Shown here: positions 1 to 11,227 of the stretch, piece by piece
How positions within the stretch are numbered: the stretch's first letter is position 1
How the letters are laid out: the number at the start of each line of letters is the position of its first letter
Assembly (NCBI GenBank): GCA_008692225.1
Contig: VICG01000013.1
Location: forward strand, 1,550,001 to 1,614,000
DNA: 64,000 nucleotides
Direction: 5' to 3'
From: Monilinia fructicola
Taxonomy: Eukaryota; Ascomycota; Leotiomycetes; Helotiales; Sclerotiniaceae
The notes under the pieces: model-generated
What the model saw: the letters and a program-made list of their open reading frames with translations, nothing else
What the model was told of the DNA's origin: nothing
Database searches by the model: none
Program-made: the position numbers and the translations under genes

Positions 1-1717
1 CGTTTGGCTCATCTCTTGTGGCCTTTCCTAAAACACATTCCGACAAGTTAGGGCCAAGATACGGAGTTATAGCTGGTGGTATCTCCGAAGATGGCCTGGT
101 TCAGGAAGACATTTGGGACTGGGAAGTACGGGGTATAGCACAATATAAAGGGGATGTATGACTTCCCGCTAACCCAACTTTTCATTCTTCATAATTGACT
201 CTCAGACAGCAACCTTCCATCACATTTAAACTCCGTAGTCTTGAATTAAAGGACCGAACAGGGGCGACTCCAGCTCGATTTGGTGCACAAACCCTGATGC
301 ATCAAAGCAGTTTCATTGTGGTAGGTGGTATTGTGAGAGACATACTATTGCCTAGTTCAAATGAAATTTTCATTGGCAGTATAGAAAGCAGAAAAGATTC
401 CACCCCAAAACTTCATTTCTCAAGCTTGCCAAGCAGTCTAGAACCACGACCTCTTCTTATTGGTACTTCTGTAGTCTCAAATGGTGATGATATCATCATT
501 ATGGGTGGCTCAGCTGTGTGCTTCTCATTCGGGACATTCTGGAATAAGGGCTGTTATACTTTGACTACGGCCCATTCTGTTGGCTCAAAAGCTAGCAACC
601 ATTCATCGTACGATACTTCGCTTGTGCCGTGGAAATTTATACAAAGCATTGACGCCGCTCCTGCTCTCAAGTCACTGCCTTTGACTCTTTCCAGCTCAAC
701 GCCAGTGACTCCGAGCTTGATCAAAGTATCACGAGTGAAGCTTAACTCGTCTGTAGATTTCGATAAAATTCTCGATGCTGGCAAACCTGTCATCCTTGAA
801 GGACTTGACATCGGTGTTTGCATTGAGAAATGGTCCCCCGAGTATCTCAAAGATAAAGTTGGTGCCGAGAGAGAAGTAAGTCGTTTCCCATGCTTGCTAT
901 TATTCACTTCTAACTCCATTAGGTCGTTGTACATGAAGCATTATCAGAGCACATGAACTTCAGCTCAAAGAACTTTGCGTATGTAACAAAAAAATTTGGC
1001 GACTTTTTAGACGAGGCAGAAAAGGGGAGCAAGCTCTACCTACGTTCATTATCTGCAGAAAGGGCATCAGAGCTCCCTGCCGATATCGTAAAGGATTATC
1101 CTGCGGTTTCCGCAGACTTTCAACTACCTCCGGAGTTGGTATTCGTTAAAAATAACGCACATAGCTCTCCACTACGTATCTCTGGGCCAGTGAACATGTG
1201 GTTACATTATGATGTAAGTTTTTCAACTGTTATATCACAACACATAAGAAGCATGCTGATTATTCTATAGGTTATGGCAAACGTCCTCTGTCAAGTTAGG
1301 GGCTCTAAACGCCTTCTACTCTTCCCACCCTCTGATGTTAAATATTTTGATTTCGCCCCAGGTGCTTCAAGCTCAGGTATCAATGTCTTCGAAAGCCTTG
1401 GTGATCTTAGCCTCTCACATGCCCATCCACATGAAGTCTTACTTCAACCAGGTGATGTACTTTTCTTGCCTTCACTTTGGCTACATACGGCTTCACCCAC
1501 TTCTGGTATGAGCGTCGCTGTTAATGTCTTTTTTCGTAATCTCCGAAATGGATACGCCGCAGGAAAAGACGTGTATGGTAACCGAGACCTACAAGCATAT
1601 GAAAAAGGAAGGCAAGATATTGCAAAGATTGCCAGGTCTTTTGAAAGTCTACCCACAGACGTTCGAGGATTCTACTTGCAAAGACTGGCAGATGAATTCA
1701 AGCAAAAGATAACATAA
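1..1717 (+). CDS. PPM2: tRNA wybutosine-synthesizing protein 4 (Ppm2-like), 3' part
   Basis: The gene enters from the left edge. Visible exons are <1-155, 210-875, 923-1213 and 1271-1717 (stop included), reading from base 3; introns of 54, 47 and 57 bp keep frame. The first exons resemble the Kelch-like part (YGVIAGGISEDG). The C-terminal part is a JmjC/cupin domain with an iron-binding HxD (WLHYDV, spanning the last splice junction) and a distal histidine (LWLHTA). In the TYW4/LCMT2 family an N-terminal SAM methyltransferase (outside this window) acts with these domains to methylate and methoxycarbonylate the wybutosine precursor at tRNA-Phe position 37. About 519 residues are visible. The family call rests on domain order plus the JmjC sequence; another Kelch-JmjC protein is less likely. 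Confidence 0.78.
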
Positions 1718-3490
1718 GCAGCAATGATCATTTGAATTTTCGTTGCAGATCTAACAGAGATACGGTGCGGACTAAGTATCAAAGATGATCTATCAAATTC
1801 AAATCATGGACGAGCTATTCGACTCCCTTGCTGGGATTAATTGATTGCCCCTGGAGTTTATCATAAGGAGACGTCCCGTGACATTTTGATGACGTGGAAC
1901 GAATGTTCAATCTTCTACTGCAAGCGCTCGTTAGGGAGTGTCAATATGCTTCAAAGAGAAGATGGGCAGCGCTCCATTTCCCTTGTCATCAATGGACTCG
2001 GCTCGCTCGCCAAAAATAAGCCTTTGCGGAGCATCGATCTCTACATGCAAAGAACATCTGCAGACTTCCTTTTTCATGATCAAACTGAGTTGAGGGCATT
2101 AATGAATCTTCCTGACACTAGAGATTTTTCATTTTGGATGCATTCATAATGCTCGTTGTGAATGAGGTTTGGTTTGTCAATCACATACCGTGACTAAATG
2201 ACAAGAGGATATTGGTCCGCAATTGCTAAACCTCGGGAGCTGGCCCCTGGATCAAAAATCACCTAATAGCACATCAACTTCGTGCTTTCAGATATTCTAA
2301 ATGCAAAAGCGACAATGACCTATAAGCCGACGCAAGCATCGATATAACCGAAATGTTGATGTGACCGACTCTAGATAGATACTCTTGAGGCTAATGACCT
2401 GTGAATTGAATAAGTAGCGTAGTGCCATGCATATACAAACTGGAAATTTCGTCACGCTGCCATTTCTCACTCACTCACACACACCCATCTACTACAGATT
2501 CATCTTTCTATAGTTCAGCAGCCGCTTCGATAACTCCTTTTGCAATGATAGTGGTGATAGAACAGTCATATTCAACTCGATTTGTCAACTAGTGTAACAT
2601 GATTGGAATGTTCATTTTGAGGTATAGAATGTAGATAATTATCGCTGAAAGTAGCAAGAGAAGTCTTCCCTTGAAAGCTCATTAACGGGGCGAGCTAATC
2701 TGTTTAGTGTGTGCTCATTTCTGGGCGGTTGGATCATAGGAATTGAGATGAGATAGAATATTTCAATCCAGTCTTCAAGGCTCCAATTCATATCACTCGT
2801 GGAAAAGAAGCCGTTTAGCGTATGGATCACGATTATGATCAAAGAGGTATTGGTGTGCGTTCATGACTCTTCCTGAATCGTGATAGACTTCGTTATACCT
2901 ACTAACCATCAATAAATCCTAAGTCGCTGGCCACTGGTGAATCAAAAAGATATTGAGTGACTCCATCTCCGGTATGTATTTACTCTTCTCTTCTTGGATC
3001 GGTGTGTCCAGTGCAGGTGGTCTGAAATATGGCCCAAAAAGGGGTTTTGAGTTCTTCCATTTATTTGAAGATTGAGATCACATATAAGATCGAATACGTC
3101 TGAAATGATAAGTCTATTCAAATGGTCAAACATTTCTTCAATAGCCTTTCAAGCATTGGAAGCCGGTCTTATCAGCTGGTTTGCACACCCAGGACTGTCT
3201 CCTCGGCTATTTGTAATAACTTGGACATTAGAGTGCTCTCCGGAGATAATGAATTTTTAACAACCTGGGGCGTCATCGAATTTGTTCGTAATGATTCAGA
3301 CATTGAAATGTTCTGTCAAGCTACTAGTATTCAATGATAGTATAGAACTTGTGTTCTTGTCGATCGTGAGATCATGCCCTAAAAGAGACGGAATTGACAT
3401 AGTCACCATCAAGCCATCTATCTGTAGTTTTATCCATCCCAGTATGTGCCCATCCGATATTTCCACAAGCTAGATATAACGTTTCCATTT
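1718..3490. other. Intergenic region, no supported gene
   Basis: The region lies between the convergent TYW4-like and SAM-carrier genes. It holds only short open frames of up to about 100 codons without recognisable domains or splice-linked extensions, and a short CA-rich patch near 2465-2485. I see no RNA gene. The downstream part presumably contains both 3' UTRs. Confidence 0.5.
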
Positions 3491-4339
3491 TCACTCTTTG
3501 CTCTCTCTAGCCAACTCATTGTATGCCCATTGATAACTACCCAAGAAAATCGCTCCACCAATACTAATCCACATCACTCTTGGACCTATGCCTGCGAAGA
3601 ATGCCTTTGGACCGTCCCTAGCAACTATTTCTTTCAATAAAACCCTCGTAGGTTTCTTCTCCTTCTCCAACATCATCCTCGTCTTCAGCACATCCAATGG
3701 AGTTGTAGCCGCAGCTGCCACAGCACCCGCCAGACTCCCCATAAGTCCGCTCTCCACCGCGCTCACGGTATCCCTTCCGCTTCCTCTCTTTCTATATGCC
3801 TTCATTGATTCCCACAGCGGAAACTGTATGATTGTAAATGGCACTTCCCGCATTATAGTAACACTCCACCCACGATAGAGTTCTCTCCACACGCCCGTGA
3901 TTCCGATGTGTTTGTATTGTCCCAAAATCGCTTTGAGCGTGAGTAAAGAACTCGAATATTGGCCCGCCTGGGCCCTCTGCTTGACTACCTCCGTAGGTAC
4001 ACGAACAGCACAGGCGGCCACTTCTCCCAGACTTGCTGCAACCATATGTTCAACTGCCTTTCCCTTTCCTGATACATGTGTGCCCAAAACATCGCGTCGT
4101 CGTGCAAACGCTGTCTTGGTAGCTTCATATGTACAAAAGAATAAAGCAGCTCCGGGCGCAGAGCCAATTATGGCAGAACCAACTCCTCGATACACTCCGG
4201 TGAAGCCCCCCGATGCGATGAAGCCTTCGGAAGATTGGAGGCGGGTTTTCAAGGTATCGAGAGGAAAAAGAGTCAAGTCGACCGTGGTACCAGCGAGGGC
4301 ACCTGCTAGGAGTGCGGGGGTGAAGTTTGATTGTGACAT
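3491..4339 (-). CDS. PET8: Mitochondrial S-adenosylmethionine carrier (SLC25 family)
   Basis: A single-exon gene of 282 aa, the usual length for mitochondrial carriers. Three tandem repeats each carry the family signature Px[DE]xx[KR]: PLDTLKTR near residue 28, PTEVVKQR near 115-125 and PLDVLKTR near 213. The N-terminus (LLAGALAGTTVDLTLFPLDT) and the first repeat resemble yeast Pet8/Sam5 and human SLC25A26. The family exchanges cytosolic SAM for mitochondrial S-adenosylhomocysteine across the inner membrane. The ATG at 4339 starts just before the first helix, so it is probably correct. The gene is divergent from the TilS-like gene, with about 315 bp between starts. Confidence 0.85.
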   Translation of the reverse strand: MSQSNFTPALLAGALAGTTVDLTLFPLDTLKTRLQSSEGFIASGGFTGVYRGVGSAIIGSAPGAALFFCTYEATKTAFARRRDVLGTHVSGKGKAVEHMVAASLGEVAACAVRVPTEVVKQRAQAGQYSSSLLTLKAILGQYKHIGITGVWRELYRGWSVTIMREVPFTIIQFPLWESMKAYRKRGSGRDTVSAVESGLMGSLAGAVAAAATTPLDVLKTRMMLEKEKKPTRVLLKEIVARDGPKAFFAGIGPRVMWISIGGAIFLGSYQWAYNELARESKE

Positions 4340-4654
4340 TTGTGCGGAGGGTAGGGATTGGGCAAGGTGGGTTATTTAGAACCGTAGAAGAGGCAAGATT
4401 AGGGTGGCCGAAGCCGGATCGTTTCAAAGGAAAGGATATAATAAGTTCGGTGGATAAATTTCGAAATCATGGTTGGGATGAAGTTGGGGTGACAAAGTTG
4501 AGATTGGAGCTCGGGTATATTTTTATCGTCTCTTTTTACGGAGGTCGGATTGACGCGACAATACGCGATTAGAGTCACATTTCGTAGCCGCCTTATATTC
4601 TTCTCACTCCTTTGTATTACTATCTCTGAAGTAGAACTTCAACTAGATAATGGG
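4340..4654. promoter_or_regulatory. Divergent promoter region, SAM carrier / TilS-like gene
   Basis: About 315 bp separate the two divergent start codons, so both promoters and 5' UTRs must lie here. I cannot assign individual factor sites. In-frame ATGs upstream of the chosen TilS start (first at 4550) leave the exact start open. Confidence 0.4.
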
Positions 4655-6635
4655 ATGAATGCAATGAATACAATGAAGCAAAATGCGCTTCCTATCTCGA
4701 TTAAGGAGTTTGCTGATGCTCTTTTCAAAAAGCCATGTCAGGTTCCTTATCGTCATGACCAGCGGGGTCATAGGACTTTGGGTATGGATTTTATGATGGA
4801 CTCCTACTGTTCATGAATTATGCTGATTTTCTCATAGGACTTGCAGTGAGTGGTGGGGTGGATTCTATGGCTCTTGCGGCGTTGTGTATGCAAATGAAAA
4901 AGAATTACATACCATTTGCATCTGATGAATATCCAATAAATTTGAACAAGATCGACTTTCGAGCTGTTATCGTGAATCATGGAGTAAGAGATGGCAGTCT
5001 AGAAGAAGCCCAGAAAGTAATGGGAGTATTGGAATCACTTGGTATGCTAACCATTCTCTATTCGTATACCTATGGGCTCCTAACACACAAATTAATCTAG
5101 GCATGACATCACGAATCTTGACTATCCCTTGGGAAGATGTTCCTGGGAATCCTTCTAAGCTCCCCAATTTTGAGACCTTAGCGAGGAAATACCGTTTTCA
5201 GGCCATCGGAAAATATTGTCGTAAATTTGACATCAGTTCACTCCTCCTCGGACACCACGCTGATGACCAAGCCGAAACTGTATTGTTGCGGCTAGCGAAA
5301 GGCGCCATGGGGGTTGGTCTGCTCGGCATCAAGCCATCCTCTCCTATACCGGAATGTGAAGGTATTCATGGAGTTCATGAAAGTGGAAGTCCCATCGCGC
5401 TCTCCATTCCTATGCCCGAATATAAGCATCAAAAGGGACCGCCTCGCTCTCATAGTATGGGACACATTGGTAGAGATTCACCTGCAACGGAACGCCCCAA
5501 GACTATGAAGCAGTTAGAGATAGAGTCAGGAGGCATAACTCTCTACCGCCCCCTTCTCGAATTCCCGAAAGAAAGACTCATAGCTACGTGCAAGGCCTTG
5601 GGCGTGCAGTGGTTTGAAGATCACACCAATAAAGACCCCACTCTGACGGACCGAAATGCGATACGCTATCTGTATGATCGTAGGGAGTTGTCTTGGGTTT
5701 TACCTAAATCTAGGGTTCTTTCCCTTGCAGCGCAACTGAAACGCACTGATACTTTGCGTCAACAAAAAGTTGACAATCTCATAAAAAAATGCAAAGTGAC
5801 TAGCTTTGATACCAGAAAAGGAACTCTCATCATCGGATTTCCATTCATACCCGATGATGTTACACAGAGATCAACGCTGGCCGCTATGTTACTCCGTCGT
5901 ATAATCATGACAGTGACACCAAATGCTACAGTATCTCTTGATCAGATGTTGGGTGCAGTTCCAGCAATATTCCCATTGTCCAATGATTTGACACCACCAA
6001 AAACTTTCAATACAGCAGGTGTCATGTTCCAACCTCTCGAAGATCGTGACGTCCCAGACAAATACCAATGGCACCTTTTTCGTCAACCCAGATACAGGCA
6101 CTCATCAGATGAAGTCATCATCCCAGAGCTACTTCCAGCGAGGCCGCCCAGTCCTTTCCTGTATGATAATCGATACTGGCTTTTGATACATAACGAGTTC
6201 TCCTCCCAAGCCGGTGATCTGGTTGTTCGTTTCTTCGATAGGGATGATGTAAGTAAATTGGAGCGAGCTCTAGATGAGAGAGAGTACTGGGTATTGAAGA
6301 GATCTTTGAAAACAGTGGGTAATGAAGACAGATGGAGATACTCTCTGCCTGTTGTGGTTTGGAGGCCACGTGGAGGTTCAGTAGTGGGAGAGGAGGCGAT
6401 CGTTGGTTTGCCAACTTTGGGCGTCAAGGTTGGAAGTTTCACTCGGGTCAGATGGTGGTGTAGGTACAAGAAGATAAACCCATCTGATCTAGGTCTGAAA
6501 GCTGCTGTGGAGCCGGGTACTTTGAGAATCCGTCGGGTAATGAAGTTAAAAGGAGAGGTATCAGATAATTTGGAGCTTACTCCATGGCTTAGAGAGCGTG
6601 AAAAGTCTTTCTTTGAAGAGCGCGATACAAGATAA
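4655..6635 (+). CDS. tRNA(Ile)-lysidine synthase family (PP-loop ATPase)
   Basis: Exons 4655-4781, 4838-5041 and 5101-6635 give 621 aa; introns are 56 and 59 bp. The PP-loop SGGVDS is at residues 47-52, formed just after the first splice junction. Further TilS hallmarks follow: HHADDQAETVLLRLAKG, YRPLLEFPKERL and a DHTNKDPTLTDRNAIRYL segment. Bacterial TilS attaches lysidine to C34 of tRNA-Ile(CAU). Fungal homologues probably act on the mitochondrial tRNA, though I did not test for a targeting peptide. ATGs at 4655, 4664 and 4673 are all possible starts, and 4550 is a longer alternative. The C-terminal third is fungal-type and not recognisable to me as a bacterial TilS C-domain. Confidence 0.82.
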
Positions 6636-7252
6636 ATTGGTCAGTTGGTCAGTTGGTCAATCACGTCTCCCGAGCAAAGAGGTGGCACTCACACGTAGGA
6701 AGGCTGTGAATATGCTGCGAATAGTCTGAACCTTGTTCGACAACAAAACTACACTGGATTTGGTTTCTGGTGGGTGCCAATTGACCTTGAGTACAGCCAG
6801 GTCTGCATCACAAGTTCATGGTCTCATAGTTACATGATATTCATCATATTTGTCTTGATTTTGGCATCTGAAGAATAGACAAAGGTCTTTTTCTATTCAC
6901 ATCAACTCCAAAATGCCGAACGCCTAATGCCTATTCTTCCGTTATTTTTTCACTTCCGCTCATACCCTATTTGCCAAAATCTGTATAATATCTCATCCGC
7001 AAACTTTAGCGCATGTTCATTTCAAAAATTTCTATTGTTATATTCATATCCAATTGCGCATTTCAACTTGGTAAGGACTGGCATATCAAGTGTTCGGAAA
7101 GGGGGACGATACAAATATTGAGATTATCTTCCCCACTTTTACATGCATCCGTGGCTTGATAGTATTGCCTTGGTGTTTGAATCATTGGGGTAATACTTCT
7201 GCGGCTTCTTACTCAAGACGTTCGGGATCTGTACTAAATCCCACTCTCCCTC
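6636..7252. other. Intergenic region between convergent genes
   Basis: Contains a short tandem near the TilS stop (TTGGTCAG, about 6637-6660) and otherwise nothing I can assign. It should hold the 3' ends of both flanking transcripts. Confidence 0.5.
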
Positions 7253-8338
7253 TTAACTCAACTCCACAGCTCTCCCTCCCCCATGCAATTCCCAAGCCTG
7301 ATTTCTTCTATCTCCCATTTCCGGAACCACGCCACCCCCCATCTCTGTCCTGGAGTTTGGTGTGTGTTGCTCAATTGGTACGACCTCAATCCCTTGACCC
7401 TCTCTACTTCCAGTCTCTGCTGATAATTCCGGTTTTGCGTATTGCTCTTCAGTCACCTGATTTGACCTTTTATTGGCTTTACGCGAGCGCACAATGAAAT
7501 ATGCTAATAGGCCTAAAAGAGCTACAAACACAGCGGCTGCAACGCCTATTCCGGCGGCGGCACCGGAGCTTAATTTTGATGAGGGCGAAGATACAGGAGT
7601 TGATGTGGGGGTTGAAACTTGTATCAAAGACGACGTCCCAGAGGATGAAAAGGTTGATGCTGAAGGAGACAAAGTACTCGACGAAGACGCAGAGGATGTG
7701 GTGAAGGTGGAGTACGGTCTAGATGTCGGTGACGCTATTACTGATAGAGATGAAGGGTTTGGCGCTTTGAAGACTTGATTGCTGAGGCTTTTGCATGTGG
7801 TATCGTTGCAGCAAGTCCATTCGCTAGAGGTATCGTTGTATACAATACCTATGGAGCCGCCACCGTTGGTTTCCAAACTGGCTGTATGAAGGAGTTAGGT
7901 GAGGTCGAAAATGGATGGATAAGTAGGACGTGTGGAAATCTAGCTTCGTCCTGGAGATTGACTTACTACATTGCTTGGGACAGACCGATGCGGTATACGT
8001 AGGGTCATTACAATAACCAAGATAATCTTTATAGCATATTAGACTCGAGAAATTTCCTCTCAAGCTTGTGACATTAGGGAACTTACATTCAGCCTCCGTT
8101 GTCAGCTCTGATGAAGCCTTGCAGATATTACTTCCCACACAAGTATCAAACTCCATACAACATGTCAAAAAGTCCTAATTTCACATCAATACATAGTGTT
8201 AAGGTATGAGCTTGGATCTGGGAATCACCATACTGAAGTACTATTAACCGTACCACAGGGAAAATAATTCTGTGGCTGTATCGTCTCCACCCCGCCATTA
8301 AACCACGCATAACAATTCTGGGTAAACTTATCCGTCAT
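7253..8338 (-). CDS. Cys-rich, Ser/Thr-rich single-pass membrane protein (hypothetical)
   Basis: Spliced model on the minus strand: 8338-8234, 8174-8087, 8026-7967, 7881-7253, about 293 aa; introns of 59, 60 and 85 bp all keep frame. The order is an extracellular cysteine-rich region (QNCYAWFNGG, FLTCCMEFDTCVGSNIC, YCNDPTYTASVCPKQC, SEWTCCNDTTC), a Ser/Thr/Pro stalk, a hydrophobic helix (GIGVAAAVFVALLGLLAYFIV) followed by a basic RSRKANKR stop-transfer, and an acidic cytoplasmic tail. This matches a widespread class of filamentous-fungal surface proteins of unknown function. No signal peptide precedes the first cysteine in this model, so an upstream exon is probably missing; the ATG at 8338 sits immediately after an acceptor-like TACAG. 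Confidence 0.6.
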
Positions 8339-10252
8339 CCTGTACGTATATATATATCAAGTATTATCCCCAACGTTGATGTTGCATCAATATTAGTACC
8401 TGTACGAAAACGTGACGAAATAACGTCTCGTCGTATCAAAACTGCAACGGTTGGTAAAATGAAGGAAGGTAAGAAAGCTTTTTAACCTTAATCTCTGTGA
8501 ATAAAATGAGGTAGATCCTCCGTCAGCATGGTGGAATAACACAGGGCAAGGAGTGGTGCACGATGAAGATGACCCGCTGCTGTGCCCCTTTTTTATGTGC
8601 CAAGGTTGGGGGCCGTTGATCCACGCTCACTGAGAACAATGAGTTTGAAAATTCTGAAACTGCCCAACTACTTACTCTCTTTTGGATATCTGAAGCATCA
8701 TCAGAAGAAATAGATATGCCAACGTTGGGTGTGGTTTATTTATATGTGATTGAAGTATCTAAGTAAAAGTTGATAGAGTCAACGTCCATGCACATCACAC
8801 ATAATCATCATAACTTTGATGATATCAGAGAAATGGCAGAGGTAAACATTTCACACTTCGGCAAGATATACAGATGTATTACCAGTTCTCTATCGCACTC
8901 CCCATAATCACAAAGAAATCGATATGCCGCATCTGCTGATACTGAATGCCGTCGACATCATCAGCAAGCGCCTATCCTAGTCCTCAGAGTTGCACTGAGT
9001 GTTATCTTCTCCATGATTAGGTGGAAGTTACTACGTTGTAAAAGCATATACACCAAAATCACCTTCTGTATCATTCTTTTGTCACGCCATCCCCAACTCT
9101 TGCGTTTTCTCAACTCACTTACCACCGCCTCCTAGCAGTATCCCCATTCAAGGCACCTCCGCATATAACGCTATACAATCTAGTTTTAACTAATAGCCAG
9201 TGATTATCCCAATCCACGTTTATGATACAGAGCAAAGTATCACCCATCACTTCGGGAATCACTCCATCATTCCGTCCGAGACATTGAGCCTAGATGAAGG
9301 AGAGCCAAGATCAATCTCGGCCCAGCCCGCATTCCTATTTCATGGTGAGTTAGAGGCTCTTCTATCTGGAGCCTCACACTATAACTTGATTTCGAGATTG
9401 CAATCGCATCTCATATAGTTCGACAGTCCATGTCTTGAGACTACAAAATACCTTCCACCGGTTTGCAACTTGTAAAGGAGGGAAGCTAAATAAGAAGGCA
9501 TACTAAGTTGAAATCAAGCTTGATTCGACCATTCACTTCCTTGGGGTAATCATCATCATCACCTACAGAATGAAACCAATGAACCTACAAAGACACGGGT
9601 ATCTCGTAGCTTGAAGCAGAGTATCGAGTACACTGGCTGGAACTATCCCCACGTCGACGGGGCGATATACCCTTCATCAGATACCACCAAAGTTAAAGTC
9701 ACCTCCCCCCCCCCCGTGCCAAACACCCCAACCAACTACCTATTCTCTCCAAGCCACTAATATGACCCCCCTATACATTTAATTTTGATCTGCTACATAA
9801 GCGCTTATGACCCATCATCCCAACTGCAAGTCATAAAGTCATCCAAACCCAAAAGAAGCAACGTAAGACCTACACACAGCAATAGGGAGCCAGCAACCCC
9901 ACAGCATCACAGCCTAAAGATATAGGAAGAAGCAGAGAGTGTATTCCCCCAATGGGTGCATGAAGATCGTAGGATCTTCCTGCGCGTAACACAGAGGTTT
10001 ATGTGTCGATCAACGCTCGTAGAATAATTGGCAATCACACCAAGGCGACAGCCCCACCTCGCTAAAGCGCCAGCGAGGAAAAGATTGGAATGAACTCTTG
10101 CCACCCCCAACCTCTGCCTCTCTCCCCCTCAACACGGATAACCACAAAATTAGGACCAGTGCCCCTCATGCCAGACCACTCTCCGCCCCATCCTTCACCA
10201 TCCGCACAAACCCAATACCAAACTCCCTCCTTCAATCACCACCAAAAGAAAG

Positions 10253-10309
<57 letters not shown>

Positions 10310-11227
10310 AAACTCCAAGCCCTCCCACCAACCCTCGACTCCACACCTAGGAAACTCGAAAGTCCAACTCCATCTATATCAAAACCCGGCTGTCAATCTC
10401 AATCCACCCCTTTACATATCCTCCACATAACCAACATCCAACCTCTTCTCTAGTCTCTCAGCTCTGTTATTCTTCTCTCATGTCTGGCCCCTCTCCCCCT
10501 CCCCTGCATTGAAACCTCTCCTATCCATTCTCCGCACCATCGCTGATCGCTAATCGCTAATACTCGAGGAGGTTGCTTCGGATGCTAGTAATGTTTTCCC
10601 AGGGCCCGGGGATATAAAGATGTATCAAGGTACCCCTCCCCCCCCAGTTCTTGAATTGACGTTAAAGCCCATCAAGTGGGGATGATTTGATTATTCCAAG
10701 ATTGTTCATCTGCTATTTCATTCTACCTGTTCCATCTTTTAACTGCTCATGTCCCACGGGTTCATTATACACGTTCACTACCTAGGTATGCCATGTCTAC
10801 CATTCTCTGGTTAAGATTCGTCTTCACCTCATCATCAGTCAACACAAATCACTTGAAAATTCACTTGAAAATCGCCCATAATAATATCTTAAATTCAGTC
10901 CAAACGCCGTATAATTACTTTCCCGGTTAAAGCCCTAAAAAGTCCCTAAGAATAATTGCTAACGTTCCAATTGCGCTGCCAAAGAATGTGTGTGGTATCT
11001 GTCGCTGTCATTTCGTAGCCAAAGTATCAAAGATCCAAAGTGTTTCGGCCAAAAAAGGTTGTATCCAACGCCTCCCATTCATTCCATCCTAACCAAGTAA
11101 AAATACGTTCCAATCATAACCTCATAATCCCTTCATACCAAGACAAGTATCCAAAAACAACCCATTTGGATGCGTACCATACATCCAAATGAAGCCGGTG
11201 CCACCCAGAGCATCATGATCGTCATCA
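8339..11227. other. 2.9-kb intergenic region with simple repeats
   Basis: No open frame here looks coding. The right part is C-rich with pyrimidine tracts and a hexanucleotide array near 10253. It probably includes the upstream region of the membrane-protein gene (near 8339-8700) and the 3' UTR of the phosphatase gene (near 11000-11227). Confidence 0.45.
10253..10308. repeat. Hexanucleotide microsatellite (CCCATA)n
   Basis: About nine near-perfect copies of CCCATA. It makes spurious open frames on the plus strand. The unit is not the fungal telomere unit (CCCTAA). Confidence 0.9.

Noticed and set aside
1841..2149. 102-codon open frame downstream of the TYW4-like gene
   Set aside because: No domain, no splice-linked extension, and a position expected for the 3' UTR and spacer.
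10253..10308. (CCCATA)n as an interstitial telomere
   Set aside because: The fungal telomere unit is CCCTAA; every unit here is CCCATA, so it is an ordinary hexanucleotide microsatellite.
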